Shown: piece by piece, positions 47,323-58,229 of the stretch
How the letters are laid out: each line of letters begins with the position of its first letter
Numbering within the stretch: the first letter of the stretch is position 1
Assembly (NCBI GenBank): GCA_030418115.1
Contig: JAUHQD010000003.1
Location: forward strand, 124,001 to 188,000
DNA from: Alteromonadaceae bacterium BrNp21-10
GTDB lineage: Bacteria > Pseudomonadota > Gammaproteobacteria > Enterobacterales > Alteromonadaceae
Length of the DNA: 64,000 nt
Direction: 5' to 3'
The notes under the pieces: model-generated
The model's database searches: none
Told to the model about the DNA's origin: nothing
The model's input: only the letters and a program-made list of their open reading frames with translations
Position numbers and translations under genes: made by a program

Positions 47323-48116
47323 TGTCTCATCGCGGTTTTACCCTAGTTGAAATGATAATGGTAATGGTAATCCTCGGTATAGTGGCCACCGGTGTGACTA
47401 GCTTTTTGCGTTTTGGTACGTTGATTTTTATCGATGTTTCTGAGCGTGACGAATTGTTGTCAACTAGCCGCTTTGTCGTGCAACGGCTGAATCGCGAATT
47501 ACGTATGGCAGTACCCAACAGCGTACGGGAAAGTCAGAGTGGCACTACACAATGTCTCGAATTTTTACCTGCGGTGACTAGTACCTTTTATGACGTACTA
47601 CCGGTGAATCCGCAGAGTAGCGATGAAATTGAGGCTATATATCCTTCCGAATACAATAGCGGAGGCACCCAGTATGCTATTGTTTATCCACTATCTGCTG
47701 CCGATATTTATGATCCTTCGAACAATAAAATTTTTGCCATTGATGAGGTGGGGACAAATGCGGCGCCTTTACCAGTGACAATTACACTGCAGAATGCCGC
47801 CAGTTTTGCCCTGCATTCTCCGGCCCGTCGTCTGTATATTGCTCGTACTCCGGTTAGCTATTGCGTCCGGTCTGGGTCATTGTATCGTTATGCTGACTAT
47901 GGTTTGCTTGTGGATCAATCGGTGTCGGTTGTTGAATTAGGTGCTGGTAGTCTGATGGGAGAGCATTTGGTGAATGATATGCTCAATGAACAACCTTTTG
48001 AATTGACCCCAGCGAGTTTAGTGCGCAACGCTTATGTGAGTATCCTACTTAGATTCGCAGTCAATGATGAGATAGTAGATTTTAATAACGAGGTTCATAT
48101 TCCTAATGCACCCTAA
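47322..48116 (+). CDS. mshO: MSHA minor pilin MshO
   Basis: A 264-residue PilW-like prepilin with leader MSHRG, cleaved before FTLVEMIMVMVILGIVATGV. Its ATG overlaps the mshD stop (TGATG). A globular domain of about 230 residues follows. Position and size match MshO of other MSHA loci. Confidence 0.87.
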   Translation: MSHRGFTLVEMIMVMVILGIVATGVTSFLRFGTLIFIDVSERDELLSTSRFVVQRLNRELRMAVPNSVRESQSGTTQCLEFLPAVTSTFYDVLPVNPQSSDEIEAIYPSEYNSGGTQYAIVYPLSAADIYDPSNNKIFAIDEVGTNAAPLPVTITLQNAASFALHSPARRLYIARTPVSYCVRSGSLYRYADYGLLVDQSVSVVELGAGSLMGEHLVNDMLNEQPFELTPASLVRNAYVSILLRFAVNDEIVDFNNEVHIPNAP

Positions 48117-48522
48117 ACAATCTGGCAGCATGCTGGTGATCAGCATTTTTATCATAATCGTCATGACCTTATTGGGGTTAGCCATGTCCTCGATGTTATC
48201 GGCCTCCGCCGATTCAGTGGTTCATGAAGTTTATGGGGTACGAGCGTTAAATGCCGCTCGAAGTGGTCTTGAACAGCATTTAATGGCTGTATTTCCTGCG
48301 GATATGACTGCCCAAGTCGCCAATTGCAATACCATTACCCATGACTTCACTAATGTGGCCGGATTGGAACATTGTCAGTTCAGCTCTGCCTGTGTGAATC
48401 AAAGCTATACATTGTCCAGTGGCGCAGCCGAGACATTTTCTTTTACCAGTACCGGTTCTTGCCAGGCTGGCGATATGCTGGTGAGCCGCACTATTAATGT
48501 CGATGCGATGGAAAGGTTGTAA
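48106..48522 (+). CDS. mshP: MSHA minor pilin-like protein MshP
   Basis: A 138-residue PilX-like protein. The short leader MHPKQSG precedes SMLVISIFIIIVMTLLGLAM, an unusual prepilin-like sequence without Glu at +5, as is common in PilX/MshP proteins. Four Cys in the C-terminal half could form disulfides. The start overlaps mshO by 11 nt and its stop abuts the mshQ ATG. Confidence 0.85.
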   Translation: MHPKQSGSMLVISIFIIIVMTLLGLAMSSMLSASADSVVHEVYGVRALNAARSGLEQHLMAVFPADMTAQVANCNTITHDFTNVAGLEHCQFSSACVNQSYTLSSGAAETFSFTSTGSCQAGDMLVSRTINVDAMERL

Positions 48523-51500
48523 ATGAAAAAAGTAGCGGTTGCAGCATGGGTACTATTATTTACCAGTCATTTTTTACATGCTGATGAATGTAAAAATGTC
48601 TATCCAACCGTCGTACAAAGTTACGCCAGTACAGGCGTTTTAACTATGCATAGTGGCTCCGTTATTGTCGACTCCCCTACCATAGATTTTCCTTTTGATT
48701 CGGCCACGATCACCGCGCTTCCCGATACCACTTGTGCCTCTACTGGTAGTGCGCAAACCAAAACTTGCACGGTTTCCGGTAGTGAAGCTGGAACTTTAAA
48801 TTTACCGGCATTTCCGGTGAACGCTAGTAATAGTTATCAGCAATTTGACAATAGTAATACTACTTTAGGTGAGGGCAGCACTAATACTGATACTTTTGGT
48901 CAAGTCGTGATTAACGGTGGAACCATGGAGTTCTCGGATAACTATTCGGAGTATTTTATTAAATCTCTGACATTGAACAATGGTGCAATTGTTAGTTTGA
49001 AACCGGGTACTTACTGGATCGATAATCTCTATTTAAATGCAGGCAGCGCAGGCTTGTTGGAAGTAATTGGTAATGGCACAGTAACAGTGATGGTTAAAAA
49101 CTCGGTGCAAGTTAACAACCCGATCAAAGGACTACTTAACGACGCGTTGTTAAATATGAATGTATACCAGAACTTGACGTTGAATAGTGGTGGTGCTGCC
49201 TCCGGTGTTTTTTATGTCGCAGGCGACTTTACCAATAATGCAGCACTGACCGGCATGATTTCGTCTGCCAATTTAACCATGAATAGCGGTAGTGCCATTT
49301 ATTTTGATAACGATAAATTTGATTTATTGGATTTTGGTAGCTTGTGCGAGTCCGAACCAGTTGAATTGGAGCTATTGGCAAATTACCAATTTGAGGAAAG
49401 TACTTGGCCAGCCAATGATACTGTATTAGACAGTTCTGCGAACAATGCCCACGGCTCGTCTCAGGGGCAGGCTTCACCCTTATTTCCATCCGAACAGAAA
49501 TCCTGTCAGGTGTTGGATGTGCCCTTTAATAACGATGCAAATATTCAATCTGCAGTGGATACTCAGGTAGATGTTAATGAGATTGGTAACAAAGGTACTG
49601 TTTCTTTTTGGTACCGCAGTAACGAGGCATGGAATTCTGGATCGCCGAGGCAATTGTTGGATGCCTCCACAGATAACAACGGCAATGCCAATGATAAATA
49701 CTTCTTTTTGGCGATTAATAGCAGTGGTCGACTACGTTTTGGTTTGGAAGATACTGATGATAGGGATATAGATGTTACTAGCGGTATTTACAATTTTGCT
49801 GCCGATCAATGGGTGCATATAGCTGTAAGCTGGGATATGGCAAGTTCGGAATTAGATATATTTGTTAATGGTGTTGCGGCGACATTGTCGACAAATGGTG
49901 GAGGGTTAAATGGTCAAATAGCCGATCTATATACTTTGTATATTGGGGACAACCGATCTAGTTACATAGTGAGTAATCTGTCCAGCACTGCTAATTCGGC
50001 CAATGGTCAATTTGATGATGTACGTATTTATAGCGGTGTACAAACAGGTGCTGAGATTGCCGTCGATATGGCAGAACTGTCCCCTTGTGCCATGGAGGCT
50101 ATGGCATTTTACGAATTTGAGCAATTACAATGGAGTGGCAATGGTGCCGTTATAGATAGCTCCGCTAATAGCCTGAATGGTACAGCCAAAGGTAGTGTAA
50201 GTCCTTTGTTCCCCACCGAGCAAAAATCTTGCAAGGTGCTGGATGTACCTTTCAACAATTCGGAAGGACAAAATTCGGCTGTAGATACTCGAATTAATGT
50301 CAATGATATAGGTAATAAAGGCTCCATTTCATTTTGGTATCGAAGCAATCAGGCTTGGAACAGTGGTGGAGACCGACAGTTATTTGATGCGACCAATGCT
50401 TCAACTGGCGATCTTGTCCAAGATCAGGTGTTTTTTCTTACTTTAACCTCAAGTGGCACCTTACATTTCTCTCTTGAAGATAGTGATGATTTAAATTTGT
50501 GGGTTGTTACCAATAGTCAATTTACCTTTGCTGCCAACGAGTGGGTGCATGTCGCAGTGACTTGGGATATGAGTAATAACAATATGGGCATATTGGTGAA
50601 TGGTAACCCGCAATTTACATCGGGCATATCCCAATCTGGTGTCGGTCCCAATATCGGTAACTATGCTTCTTTGTATTTCGGAGATAGTCGCTCAAATTAT
50701 GTTATTGCCAATCAACCCCATACGCATAATTCGGCCAATGGTCAGTTTGACGATATACGGATTTATCAGTCGGTACAATCCGCGGCTTCTGTTGCTATCG
50801 ATATGGCTGATGTAAGACCATGTGATCGTAGTTTATTTGCTTTTTATAAATTTGAAGAAAGCGAGTGGAGCAATGCTGGAGATGTACTAGATAGCTCCGG
50901 AAATACACGTCATGGAAGTGGAAAAAGTGATACCTCGCCAGCATTTCCTTCGGAACAAAAATCCTGCAAAGTGTTAGATGTGCCAGCGAATTCTACTGAA
51001 ACACCTCGTGCTGCAGTGGATACCGAGATTGATATTAATGATCTGGGGAATCAAGGCAGTATTTCATTTTGGTATCGCAGTAATCTGGACTGGAGTTCTG
51101 GTGGCAAACGGCAATTATTGGATGCCTCTAACACTGGCACATCACCCGCCAAATTCTTCTATTTGGCTATAACTGATAGTGGTGCATTGCAATTTGCGGT
51201 GGAAGATAATGACGATCTGGATCTGTGGGTGACAACTGCAGGTTATAATTTTGCCGCTGATCAATGGGTACACCTTGCGATTACCTGGGATATGGAATTG
51301 GGCACCTTACGGATACTGATCAATGGCAATGAGGTTCCCAGCATTAAAACCACGCAGGCAGGGTTCGGCCCAAATATTGGCAATTTAGACACCCTTTACA
51401 TTGGTGATAGTCGTTCGTCCTATTTACTTGCAGATCAGGCTAGTTCACATCAATCGGCCAATGGACAATTTGATGATGTGCGTATTTATTCTTTTGTACA

Positions 51501-53535
51501 ATCAGCCTTGGAAGTAACGGCAGATATGCAGTCTTTGAGCCCTTGTGTGTTTATCGACCATTACAGGTTGGAGTTCCCGGCTCAAGGCTATACCTGTGCG
51601 GCAGTAACGGTTAGTGCCAAGGCTTGTCAGAATGAAACATGTAGCTCAACTTACGATTCTTCGACCACTTTGGATTTAGTCACCTCGGTGGGGGCATTTA
51701 GTCCAGCCAGCTTAGAGTTCACCGGTACCGGCGATACCTTGCTATCGGTATCAACTGCGGATACCGCTAGCTTTTCTGTGACCAGCAGTACACCCGATGC
51801 GCCAGTTCGCTGCTTTGCTGACGGTGTCGAGGGCGTTTGCCAAATCAGCTTTGTCGCAGGAGGATTGTCCGTTTCTTGGATGGCTGCCGATCCCCTTTTA
51901 GCTATTCCAGATCAACTTTCTCAGCAAACCCTCAATGAAGATATTGTGATCACTAACGATGCCGGTGCGGCCTGTGCAGCGGATTTGGCTGGTAGTAAAT
52001 TGATGTTGGCGATGGACTGTGTCAGTCCGGCAAGTTGCAATAGTGACATGCTGGTTTTGGGCGGCGACACTATCAACCAGCCTGATGCCTACTCAGATAG
52101 CGGCTACGTATTTGATGCCAATGGTCAGGTTGTAATACCTGCAGGTACTATTCGTTACGATGATGCTGGGCAAATTCGTTTATTAGTAAAGGATGAAGGC
52201 GATTTAGTGGCTGGTGCCAGCAATGATTTTGTCGCCTTGCCTGAATTAAGACTCAGTCATAGTGCCTTGCCTGTGCATACTGCTGGAATTGACTTTGATC
52301 TTGGCATTGCTGCTGTCGGACAGTTGAGCATAGTGACACCCAATTACCAGCCGGGAAATTTACAACTGCAAGTTAGCCGTACGGCACCGTTAGTGGGTGG
52401 CTCTGAAGGTGATCTAGTAGTTTCTAATAAGTCGGTTGCAGGATTAGTGGAATTTAATACTGGCAGTGCTGGTTTTGGTGAGTTATCCCATAGTGTGGCC
52501 AATTTTAACCAGGGGCAGTCGGTTGACTTGCAGAGTTATTATTCGGAAGTGGGTGAAATAGCCTTACAGGCTAGAGATAGCGACTATTTCGGCAATGTAC
52601 TCAATTCTAATAGTGTAGCCATAAGTCGCTTTATTCCTGCTTATTTTGAGGTAACTGACAATGATCCGTTACTGCAAAATAGCTGTAATAACTTTACTTA
52701 TGTTGGTGAGCCAATGCACTTTTTGGTTGACCCGTTGTTCAGTTATCACCCCAAAAATGCCAAAGGTGAAGCTATAGCTAACTATATTGGCGATTATATG
52801 AAACTGGCCGCGCCCGTCCCACCAGTGCCATCATCCACGCTGGAATTTGAGGTGGTGAGCGCTAGTATTGAGGGCACATTATCCTTACCCGATGTTAATG
52901 TTGCGGAAATTGAATTAACTGATAGCGAAGTTAAATATGTATTAGATGCCAATCCGCAGATACCCTTTGAATCGGCAGCGCAAGTTAGTTTATTACTCAG
53001 TGACAGTGATGGCGTATGTTACAACAGTGATTATGTTAATAACCCGGCCAGCTGCGAAACCTATACCATATCGGACATTGGTGGCGCCAATATGCGTTAC
53101 GGCCGGCTTGTAATGGAAAATGCCTATGGGCCGGAAACCGAGGCAGTATATTTATCTATGACCACAGAATATTACAATGCTAGCGAGAATTGGGTGATAA
53201 ATCGGGACGATAATTGTACTGTGGTATCCGCAGCCAATATTAAATTAGACGAGTTAAATGACGATTACTCAGGATTGACTCCAGCCGATATTCCAGTTAT
53301 TACTGGTTCATCAACATTTTCCTCTGGTAAATCAATAAGTTTACCGGATAGTATAAAGGTTGAGGCTGCCGGACAGGGTAATCAGATTGAATTCCCTGTG
53401 ATAACGGAGCAGCCGGATTATTTGTTTTTTGACTGGAATGAAGATGGTAGTATACAACCGCCGTCTGCCATTATTACCTTTGGTCAGTTTCGTGGTAACG
53501 ATAGAATAATTAATTGGCGAGAGGTATTTAATTAA
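48523..53535 (+). CDS. mshQ: Giant MSHA surface protein MshQ with three LamG-like repeats
   Basis: A 1670-residue exported protein closing the MSHA locus. After a signal peptide (cleavage after LHA, about residue 20), residues 25-275 form a repetitive beta-solenoid-like region. Residues 283-1005 are three tandem concanavalin/LamG-like domains of about 243 residues each. Each copy carries a KFEES/YQFEES opening, SCKVLDVP, SFWYRSN.W.SG, a WVH(I/V/L)A strand and SANGQFDDVRIY. From about 1009 (DHYRLEFPAQGYTCAAVTVSAKACQNETC) to the end is the DUF6701-type region usual for MshQ. LamG-like folds bind glycans or proteins, so a tip or surface adhesin role is plausible but unproven. It starts directly after the mshP stop. 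Confidence 0.88.
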   Translation: MKKVAVAAWVLLFTSHFLHADECKNVYPTVVQSYASTGVLTMHSGSVIVDSPTIDFPFDSATITALPDTTCASTGSAQTKTCTVSGSEAGTLNLPAFPVNASNSYQQFDNSNTTLGEGSTNTDTFGQVVINGGTMEFSDNYSEYFIKSLTLNNGAIVSLKPGTYWIDNLYLNAGSAGLLEVIGNGTVTVMVKNSVQVNNPIKGLLNDALLNMNVYQNLTLNSGGAASGVFYVAGDFTNNAALTGMISSANLTMNSGSAIYFDNDKFDLLDFGSLCESEPVELELLANYQFEESTWPANDTVLDSSANNAHGSSQGQASPLFPSEQKSCQVLDVPFNNDANIQSAVDTQVDVNEIGNKGTVSFWYRSNEAWNSGSPRQLLDASTDNNGNANDKYFFLAINSSGRLRFGLEDTDDRDIDVTSGIYNFAADQWVHIAVSWDMASSELDIFVNGVAATLSTNGGGLNGQIADLYTLYIGDNRSSYIVSNLSSTANSANGQFDDVRIYSGVQTGAEIAVDMAELSPCAMEAMAFYEFEQLQWSGNGAVIDSSANSLNGTAKGSVSPLFPTEQKSCKVLDVPFNNSEGQNSAVDTRINVNDIGNKGSISFWYRSNQAWNSGGDRQLFDATNASTGDLVQDQVFFLTLTSSGTLHFSLEDSDDLNLWVVTNSQFTFAANEWVHVAVTWDMSNNNMGILVNGNPQFTSGISQSGVGPNIGNYASLYFGDSRSNYVIANQPHTHNSANGQFDDIRIYQSVQSAASVAIDMADVRPCDRSLFAFYKFEESEWSNAGDVLDSSGNTRHGSGKSDTSPAFPSEQKSCKVLDVPANSTETPRAAVDTEIDINDLGNQGSISFWYRSNLDWSSGGKRQLLDASNTGTSPAKFFYLAITDSGALQFAVEDNDDLDLWVTTAGYNFAADQWVHLAITWDMELGTLRILINGNEVPSIKTTQAGFGPNIGNLDTLYIGDSRSSYLLADQASSHQSANGQFDDVRIYSFVQSALEVTADMQSLSPCVFIDHYRLEFPAQGYTCAAVTVSAKACQNETCSSTYDSSTTLDLVTSVGAFSPASLEFTGTGDTLLSVSTADTASFSVTSSTPDAPVRCFADGVEGVCQISFVAGGLSVSWMAADPLLAIPDQLSQQTLNEDIVITNDAGAACAADLAGSKLMLAMDCVSPASCNSDMLVLGGDTINQPDAYSDSGYVFDANGQVVIPAGTIRYDDAGQIRLLVKDEGDLVAGASNDFVALPELRLSHSALPVHTAGIDFDLGIAAVGQLSIVTPNYQPGNLQLQVSRTAPLVGGSEGDLVVSNKSVAGLVEFNTGSAGFGELSHSVANFNQGQSVDLQSYYSEVGEIALQARDSDYFGNVLNSNSVAISRFIPAYFEVTDNDPLLQNSCNNFTYVGEPMHFLVDPLFSYHPKNAKGEAIANYIGDYMKLAAPVPPVPSSTLEFEVVSASIEGTLSLPDVNVAEIELTDSEVKYVLDANPQIPFESAAQVSLLLSDSDGVCYNSDYVNNPASCETYTISDIGGANMRYGRLVMENAYGPETEAVYLSMTTEYYNASENWVINRDDNCTVVSAANIKLDELNDDYSGLTPADIPVITGSSTFSSGKSISLPDSIKVEAAGQGNQIEFPVITEQPDYLFFDWNEDGSIQPPSAIITFGQFRGNDRIINWREVFN
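49371..51545 (+). repeat. Three tandem ~730-bp coding repeats within mshQ
   Basis: Units begin near 49371, 50095 and 50824. They share protein motifs (SCxVLDVP, GSISFWYRSN, SANGQFDD) at identical spacing, but the DNA has diverged. This indicates old internal duplication of a LamG-like domain rather than a recent repeat expansion. Confidence 0.85.
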
Positions 53536-53691
53536 CCTATTTTCCACAAATGTAGTGAGCGATACTTGCGCTTTTCCCTACAACTCAATAGCATAGGACG
53601 TTATTGCTGAACCTAATCTGTAATTTTTTATGGTCAGTAAACCATAATAACAATAAGCTGTTTGCTCTAGCGCAAAAGTTGGAATGGAATA

Positions 53692-55578
53692 ATGAATCGA
53701 TTTGTACAATTTGCTGTTGCTGTAACAGTTTCACTTTCCTCAGGATTTGCTATCGCTGCAAATCTTTCCGTAGCTGATATCGAGTTGCAAATTCAACAGA
53801 AACAATCTGAGTTTGATAACTACAATAAGAACCTTGAAACTGAAGTGACAGCGTCTTGGTTGTTAGAGCAGGAATTGGAACGACTTAGAAGTAATAGCAC
53901 CGCTTTAGAACAAGAGCGTCAGCGGGCATTGAATGAAATGAACATTCAATATGAAGCCTTGATTGAAGACCCTGCATTAAATATTGATAGTGCCAGACAG
54001 GCCTACTCAGCGGCTGTTAAAGATCACAAAGCCAACAAAGATGCCATTACTGATAAATACAATTCGTGGCAAAAACAATTGCAGTTGGTTGAACAAACCC
54101 GTCTTGCTAAACACAGTTTATTGAATAAATTGGAAGGCTTAAAAGAACAATTAAATGGCGCACGTATCGACCGCTTGTATCGTGAATTTGGTGTTCAAGA
54201 TACCGTTCAAGTCAGCCATAACGTCAGCTGTGACCGTGAAGAAACCATTGCTAAATGTATGGAGCGCGGCAAGTATTTGGCTAAGCAAAAAGCCTCTAAG
54301 CGTTTCTTGGATAATGTATATAGCGGTTTAACTGAGTCTATTGAAGCCAATATGCGACGTCCTTATGCTGAAGGTTATGTGCAAATTATTCGTAGCGAAG
54401 TGACAGATAATAGCTTCAGCGGCTTAGGTGATTTTGCTGTGAGCATGGCCGTTGAATTAAAAGGCTCATTAAAACGCAATGAAGGTTGTGAGTTGCTTGG
54501 TTTAGACCGTCGTTATTGTGTTGAACAAAAAGGTCAGGAACAAGTGGCCGAAGTACGCAATCCAGAAGCCGATAGCGATATGACCGTGAGTACCGATGAG
54601 TCGGTAATGTATGAACTTACCTTACGTTCGAATGTTTTTGATGATGAAGTGTTTATTGACGGTGTTAGTTACGGTTCGACTAAATTACAAATAATGTTGC
54701 CAGCGGGTAAGCACGATCTTGAAGTGGTAAAACGTGGTTACCAGACGCTAATGCAAACGGTAGATTTGAAAGAAAGTACTACTTTAAAAGTAGAGTTGAC
54801 GCGTTCTCAGTACGCCTTTAATAAAGGTGAAAAAATTCAGGATATTCTTGCCGGTGATATTCCGGGACCGAATTTGGTCGTCGTCGCCGCTGGTAGTTAT
54901 CGTATGGGTGATTTAACTGGCGTGGGTTTAGATAATGAACGTCCAGTGGAAAGTAAAACTATCCCAGCATCTTTTGGTATTAGCGAAACCGAGATTACGG
55001 TATTAGATTTCCAGCGTTTTGTAACTGCCACTAGCTATGTTACTGATGCCGAAAAAGATAAAGGTTGTGCCTTTTATGAAGGCGGCCAACCGGTATGGCG
55101 CGAACAGCTTAACTGGCGCTCACCGGGTTACACTCAAAAAGAAAATTTCCCAGCGGTATGCGTTAGTATGAATGATGCTCAAGCCTACGCCGACTGGTTA
55201 TCTGATAACAGTGGTAACAGTTATCGCTTACCTAGCGAAGTAGAGTGGGAATATGCAGCACGTGCCTCAAAAGAAACCGATTACTGGTGGGGCGAAAGTG
55301 TTGGAGTTGATAATGCTAATTGTGGTTGGTGTGGCACTCAATGGTCGAATGTAAGCAGCGCGCCAGTAGGTTCGTTTGAACGCAATGGTTTTGGATTGTT
55401 TGATACGGTAGGTAATGTTTGGGAATGGAGTCGTAGTGCAAAATCACAAAGTGGTTCTGTGGTACGAGGTGGCGCTTGGAACTTTGCCCCACGTTTAGCC
55501 CGAGCTTCAACTCGTATGGAAATCGATCAAGGTTTTAGAGCCAATTACATTGGTTTTCGAGTGGTAAGAGAACAGTAA
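53692..55578 (+). CDS. Exported coiled-coil, PEGA and SUMF1-like protein
   Basis: A 628-residue protein with a signal peptide (cleavage after AIA). Residues 25-165 are a Gln/Glu-rich coiled coil. Residues 175-275 form an alpha/beta part with three Cys. Residues 308-372 match a PEGA domain (DDEVFIDGVSYGSTKLQIMLPAGKHDLEVVKRGY). Residues 393-628 match the formylglycine-generating-enzyme/sulfatase-modifying fold (VVAAGSYRMGD, RLPSEVEWEYAAR, GNVWEWSRS, VVRGGAWNFAPRLARAS, IGFRVVRE). The terminal segment lacks the two catalytic Cys of true FGE, so oxidase activity is unlikely; a binding or scaffold role is more probable. It lies between mshQ and mreB with its own ribosome-binding site and terminator. 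Confidence 0.83.
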   Translation: MNRFVQFAVAVTVSLSSGFAIAANLSVADIELQIQQKQSEFDNYNKNLETEVTASWLLEQELERLRSNSTALEQERQRALNEMNIQYEALIEDPALNIDSARQAYSAAVKDHKANKDAITDKYNSWQKQLQLVEQTRLAKHSLLNKLEGLKEQLNGARIDRLYREFGVQDTVQVSHNVSCDREETIAKCMERGKYLAKQKASKRFLDNVYSGLTESIEANMRRPYAEGYVQIIRSEVTDNSFSGLGDFAVSMAVELKGSLKRNEGCELLGLDRRYCVEQKGQEQVAEVRNPEADSDMTVSTDESVMYELTLRSNVFDDEVFIDGVSYGSTKLQIMLPAGKHDLEVVKRGYQTLMQTVDLKESTTLKVELTRSQYAFNKGEKIQDILAGDIPGPNLVVVAAGSYRMGDLTGVGLDNERPVESKTIPASFGISETEITVLDFQRFVTATSYVTDAEKDKGCAFYEGGQPVWREQLNWRSPGYTQKENFPAVCVSMNDAQAYADWLSDNSGNSYRLPSEVEWEYAARASKETDYWWGESVGVDNANCGWCGTQWSNVSSAPVGSFERNGFGLFDTVGNVWEWSRSAKSQSGSVVRGGAWNFAPRLARASTRMEIDQGFRANYIGFRVVREQ

Positions 55579-55650
55579 TCTTTTAGGTTAAACAGATTAC
55601 TGCAAGGAACTCTTCTATATTTAATGGATAGAAAAAGAACAAAATAACGA

Positions 55651-55687
55651 AAAAGCGCAATAAATTGTCATTTATGCGCTTTTTTTC
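55651..55687 (+). terminator. Terminator before mreB
   Basis: Stem AAAAGCGC(A)ATAAAT / ATTTATGCGCTTTT, with one bulged base and a TGTC-type loop, runs into a seven-T tract about 75 nt past the SUMF1-like stop. It separates that gene from the mre operon. Confidence 0.88.
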
Positions 55688-55734
55688 ATCGTATAACACT
55701 TTGCTTTCTTGCCCAATATCAGGGGCATTGTTAA

Positions 55735-56823
<1,089 letters not shown>

Positions 56824-56831
56824 CGTTAGTG

Positions 56832-56862
56832 GGCAGCATGAGCGGGTTGGCTCAATGCTGCC
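56832..56862 (+). promoter_or_regulatory. Intercistronic stem-loop between mreB and mreC
   Basis: Arms 56832-56843 and 56850-56862 pair over 12 bp with one bulged A around a 6-nt loop. No T tract follows, so it is not a standard terminator. It may stabilise the upstream mreB message or lower transcription into mreC. Confidence 0.55.
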
Positions 56863-56878
56863 TTAATGGATATTCTTG

Positions 56879-57763
56879 ATGAATACAATTTTTTCCCGCG
56901 GTCCTTCTCTGCAAAACCGATTATATATCGCGATTTTTTTATCCGTTGCCTTAATGGTAATGGATTTACGCATGGACAGTTTTAAAGCCATTCGAGTGTA
57001 TTTGAATTCGCTGGTGAGTCCATTGCAGTATATGGCCAATGTTCCCGGCGAAATGCTCAGTTGGAGCGCCCAGCGGCTACTTTCCCACCAAAATCTAATC
57101 GAAGAAAATAACCGTCTAAAATCCCAACATTTATTGATGAGTGAAGCATTGCAGCGTTTTAATTTACTGCAACGTGAAAACGATCAGTTGCGGGCCTTGT
57201 TGGATTCACCGGTGCGTGAAGGCGTTAAGAAGATGGTTGCTGAATTGATGGCGGTGGATAATGATCCCTATAGTCATCAAATTGTAATCAATAAAGGCGC
57301 CATTCATGGTGTCTTTAAGGGCCAAGCGGTGCTGGATGAAAATGGTGTTGTTGGTCAAGTGTTGCGGGTGGGTACTACTACCAGCCGAGTGCTATTAATT
57401 TCAGATTTTACCCATGCTATTCCCGTTCGGGTCGAACGTAATTCGGTCAGAGCCATTGCCTCGGGCTCTGGACAATTAAATGCACTTAGCCTTAATCATG
57501 TTCCTCACAGTACTGACATCCAAGTTGGCGATCTGTTGTTTTCTTCTGGTTTGGGTAATGTGTTTCCACAGGGCTATCCGGTGGCACGAGTGACAGTGAT
57601 TAAGCGCGATGAAACCCGTCCCTTTGCTACTATTATCGCGCAACCCATTGCCGCCCTCGATAGAATAAAGTATTTACTGTTGCTGTGGACGGTTGAGTCG
57701 CCGTTGCAACCCGTTCTTGACAACGAAAATGATAACGAGAATGACGATGCGCCTGAAAGTTAA
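56879..57763 (+). CDS. mreC: Rod-shape protein MreC
   Basis: A 294-residue bitopic inner-membrane protein that links MreB to the periplasmic wall synthases. A short cytoplasmic N-terminus (FSRGPSLQNRL), one helix (about 17-35), a periplasmic coiled coil (65-110) and two beta domains are visible (VDNDPYSHQIVINKGAIHGVFKGQAV and DLLFSSGLGNVFPQGYPVARV). The ATG at this position is preferred to a TTG one codon earlier. The Asp/Asn/Glu-rich C-terminus overlaps mreD. Confidence 0.95.
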   Translation: MNTIFSRGPSLQNRLYIAIFLSVALMVMDLRMDSFKAIRVYLNSLVSPLQYMANVPGEMLSWSAQRLLSHQNLIEENNRLKSQHLLMSEALQRFNLLQRENDQLRALLDSPVREGVKKMVAELMAVDNDPYSHQIVINKGAIHGVFKGQAVLDENGVVGQVLRVGTTTSRVLLISDFTHAIPVRVERNSVRAIASGSGQLNALSLNHVPHSTDIQVGDLLFSSGLGNVFPQGYPVARVTVIKRDETRPFATIIAQPIAALDRIKYLLLLWTVESPLQPVLDNENDNENDDAPES

Positions 57764-58229
57764 AAATTACGCCATCGCCATCAGCCTTATTTTGGCGTTG
57801 ATGCTGCAAGTAATGCCATTGCCGATTATGGTTGATGCATTTCGTCCAGATTGGGTGCTACTGGTGCTTGCGTACTGGGCGTTAGCATTGCCAACGCGCG
57901 TGAATGTGGGTGTAGCCTTTATTTATGGGCTAGTGTTAGACATTTTGCTCGGCACTACGTTAGGCATACATAGTTTTTCCATGAGTTTGGTGATATTTAT
58001 CTTGGCGGCCAATTATCAGCGCTTGCGTAATTACTCCGTTTGGCAACAGGCGATGATCATCGGCATTATGGCTGCCTTATACCATTTAGTGGTGTTTTGG
58101 TTGCAGCATTTATTGACGGATATTTATTTCTTGTTTGATTATTTGTGGCCGGTGTTAAGCAGTATTTTCTTCTGGCCTTGGGTGTTTATGATCCTGCGCA
58201 AAACCCGTCGTCAACTGAGAATCACATGA
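57747..58229 (+). CDS. mreD: Rod-shape protein MreD
   Basis: A 160-residue inner-membrane protein with five or six helices, a partner of MreC in the elongasome. Family features: an early VMPLPIMVDAFRPDW segment, then GLVLDILLGTTLGIHSFSMSL. The start is taken at the ATG giving MRLKVKNYAI, inside the mreC end; another ATG lies two codons upstream. The stop overlaps the maf ATG (ATGA). Confidence 0.92.
   Translation: MRLKVKNYAIAISLILALMLQVMPLPIMVDAFRPDWVLLVLAYWALALPTRVNVGVAFIYGLVLDILLGTTLGIHSFSMSLVIFILAANYQRLRNYSVWQQAMIIGIMAALYHLVVFWLQHLLTDIYFLFDYLWPVLSSIFFWPWVFMILRKTRRQLRIT

Noticed and set aside
53692-55578. Active formylglycine-generating enzyme or sulfatase activator
   Set aside because: The C-terminal segment lacks the catalytic Cys pair and no sulfatase gene is in the window.
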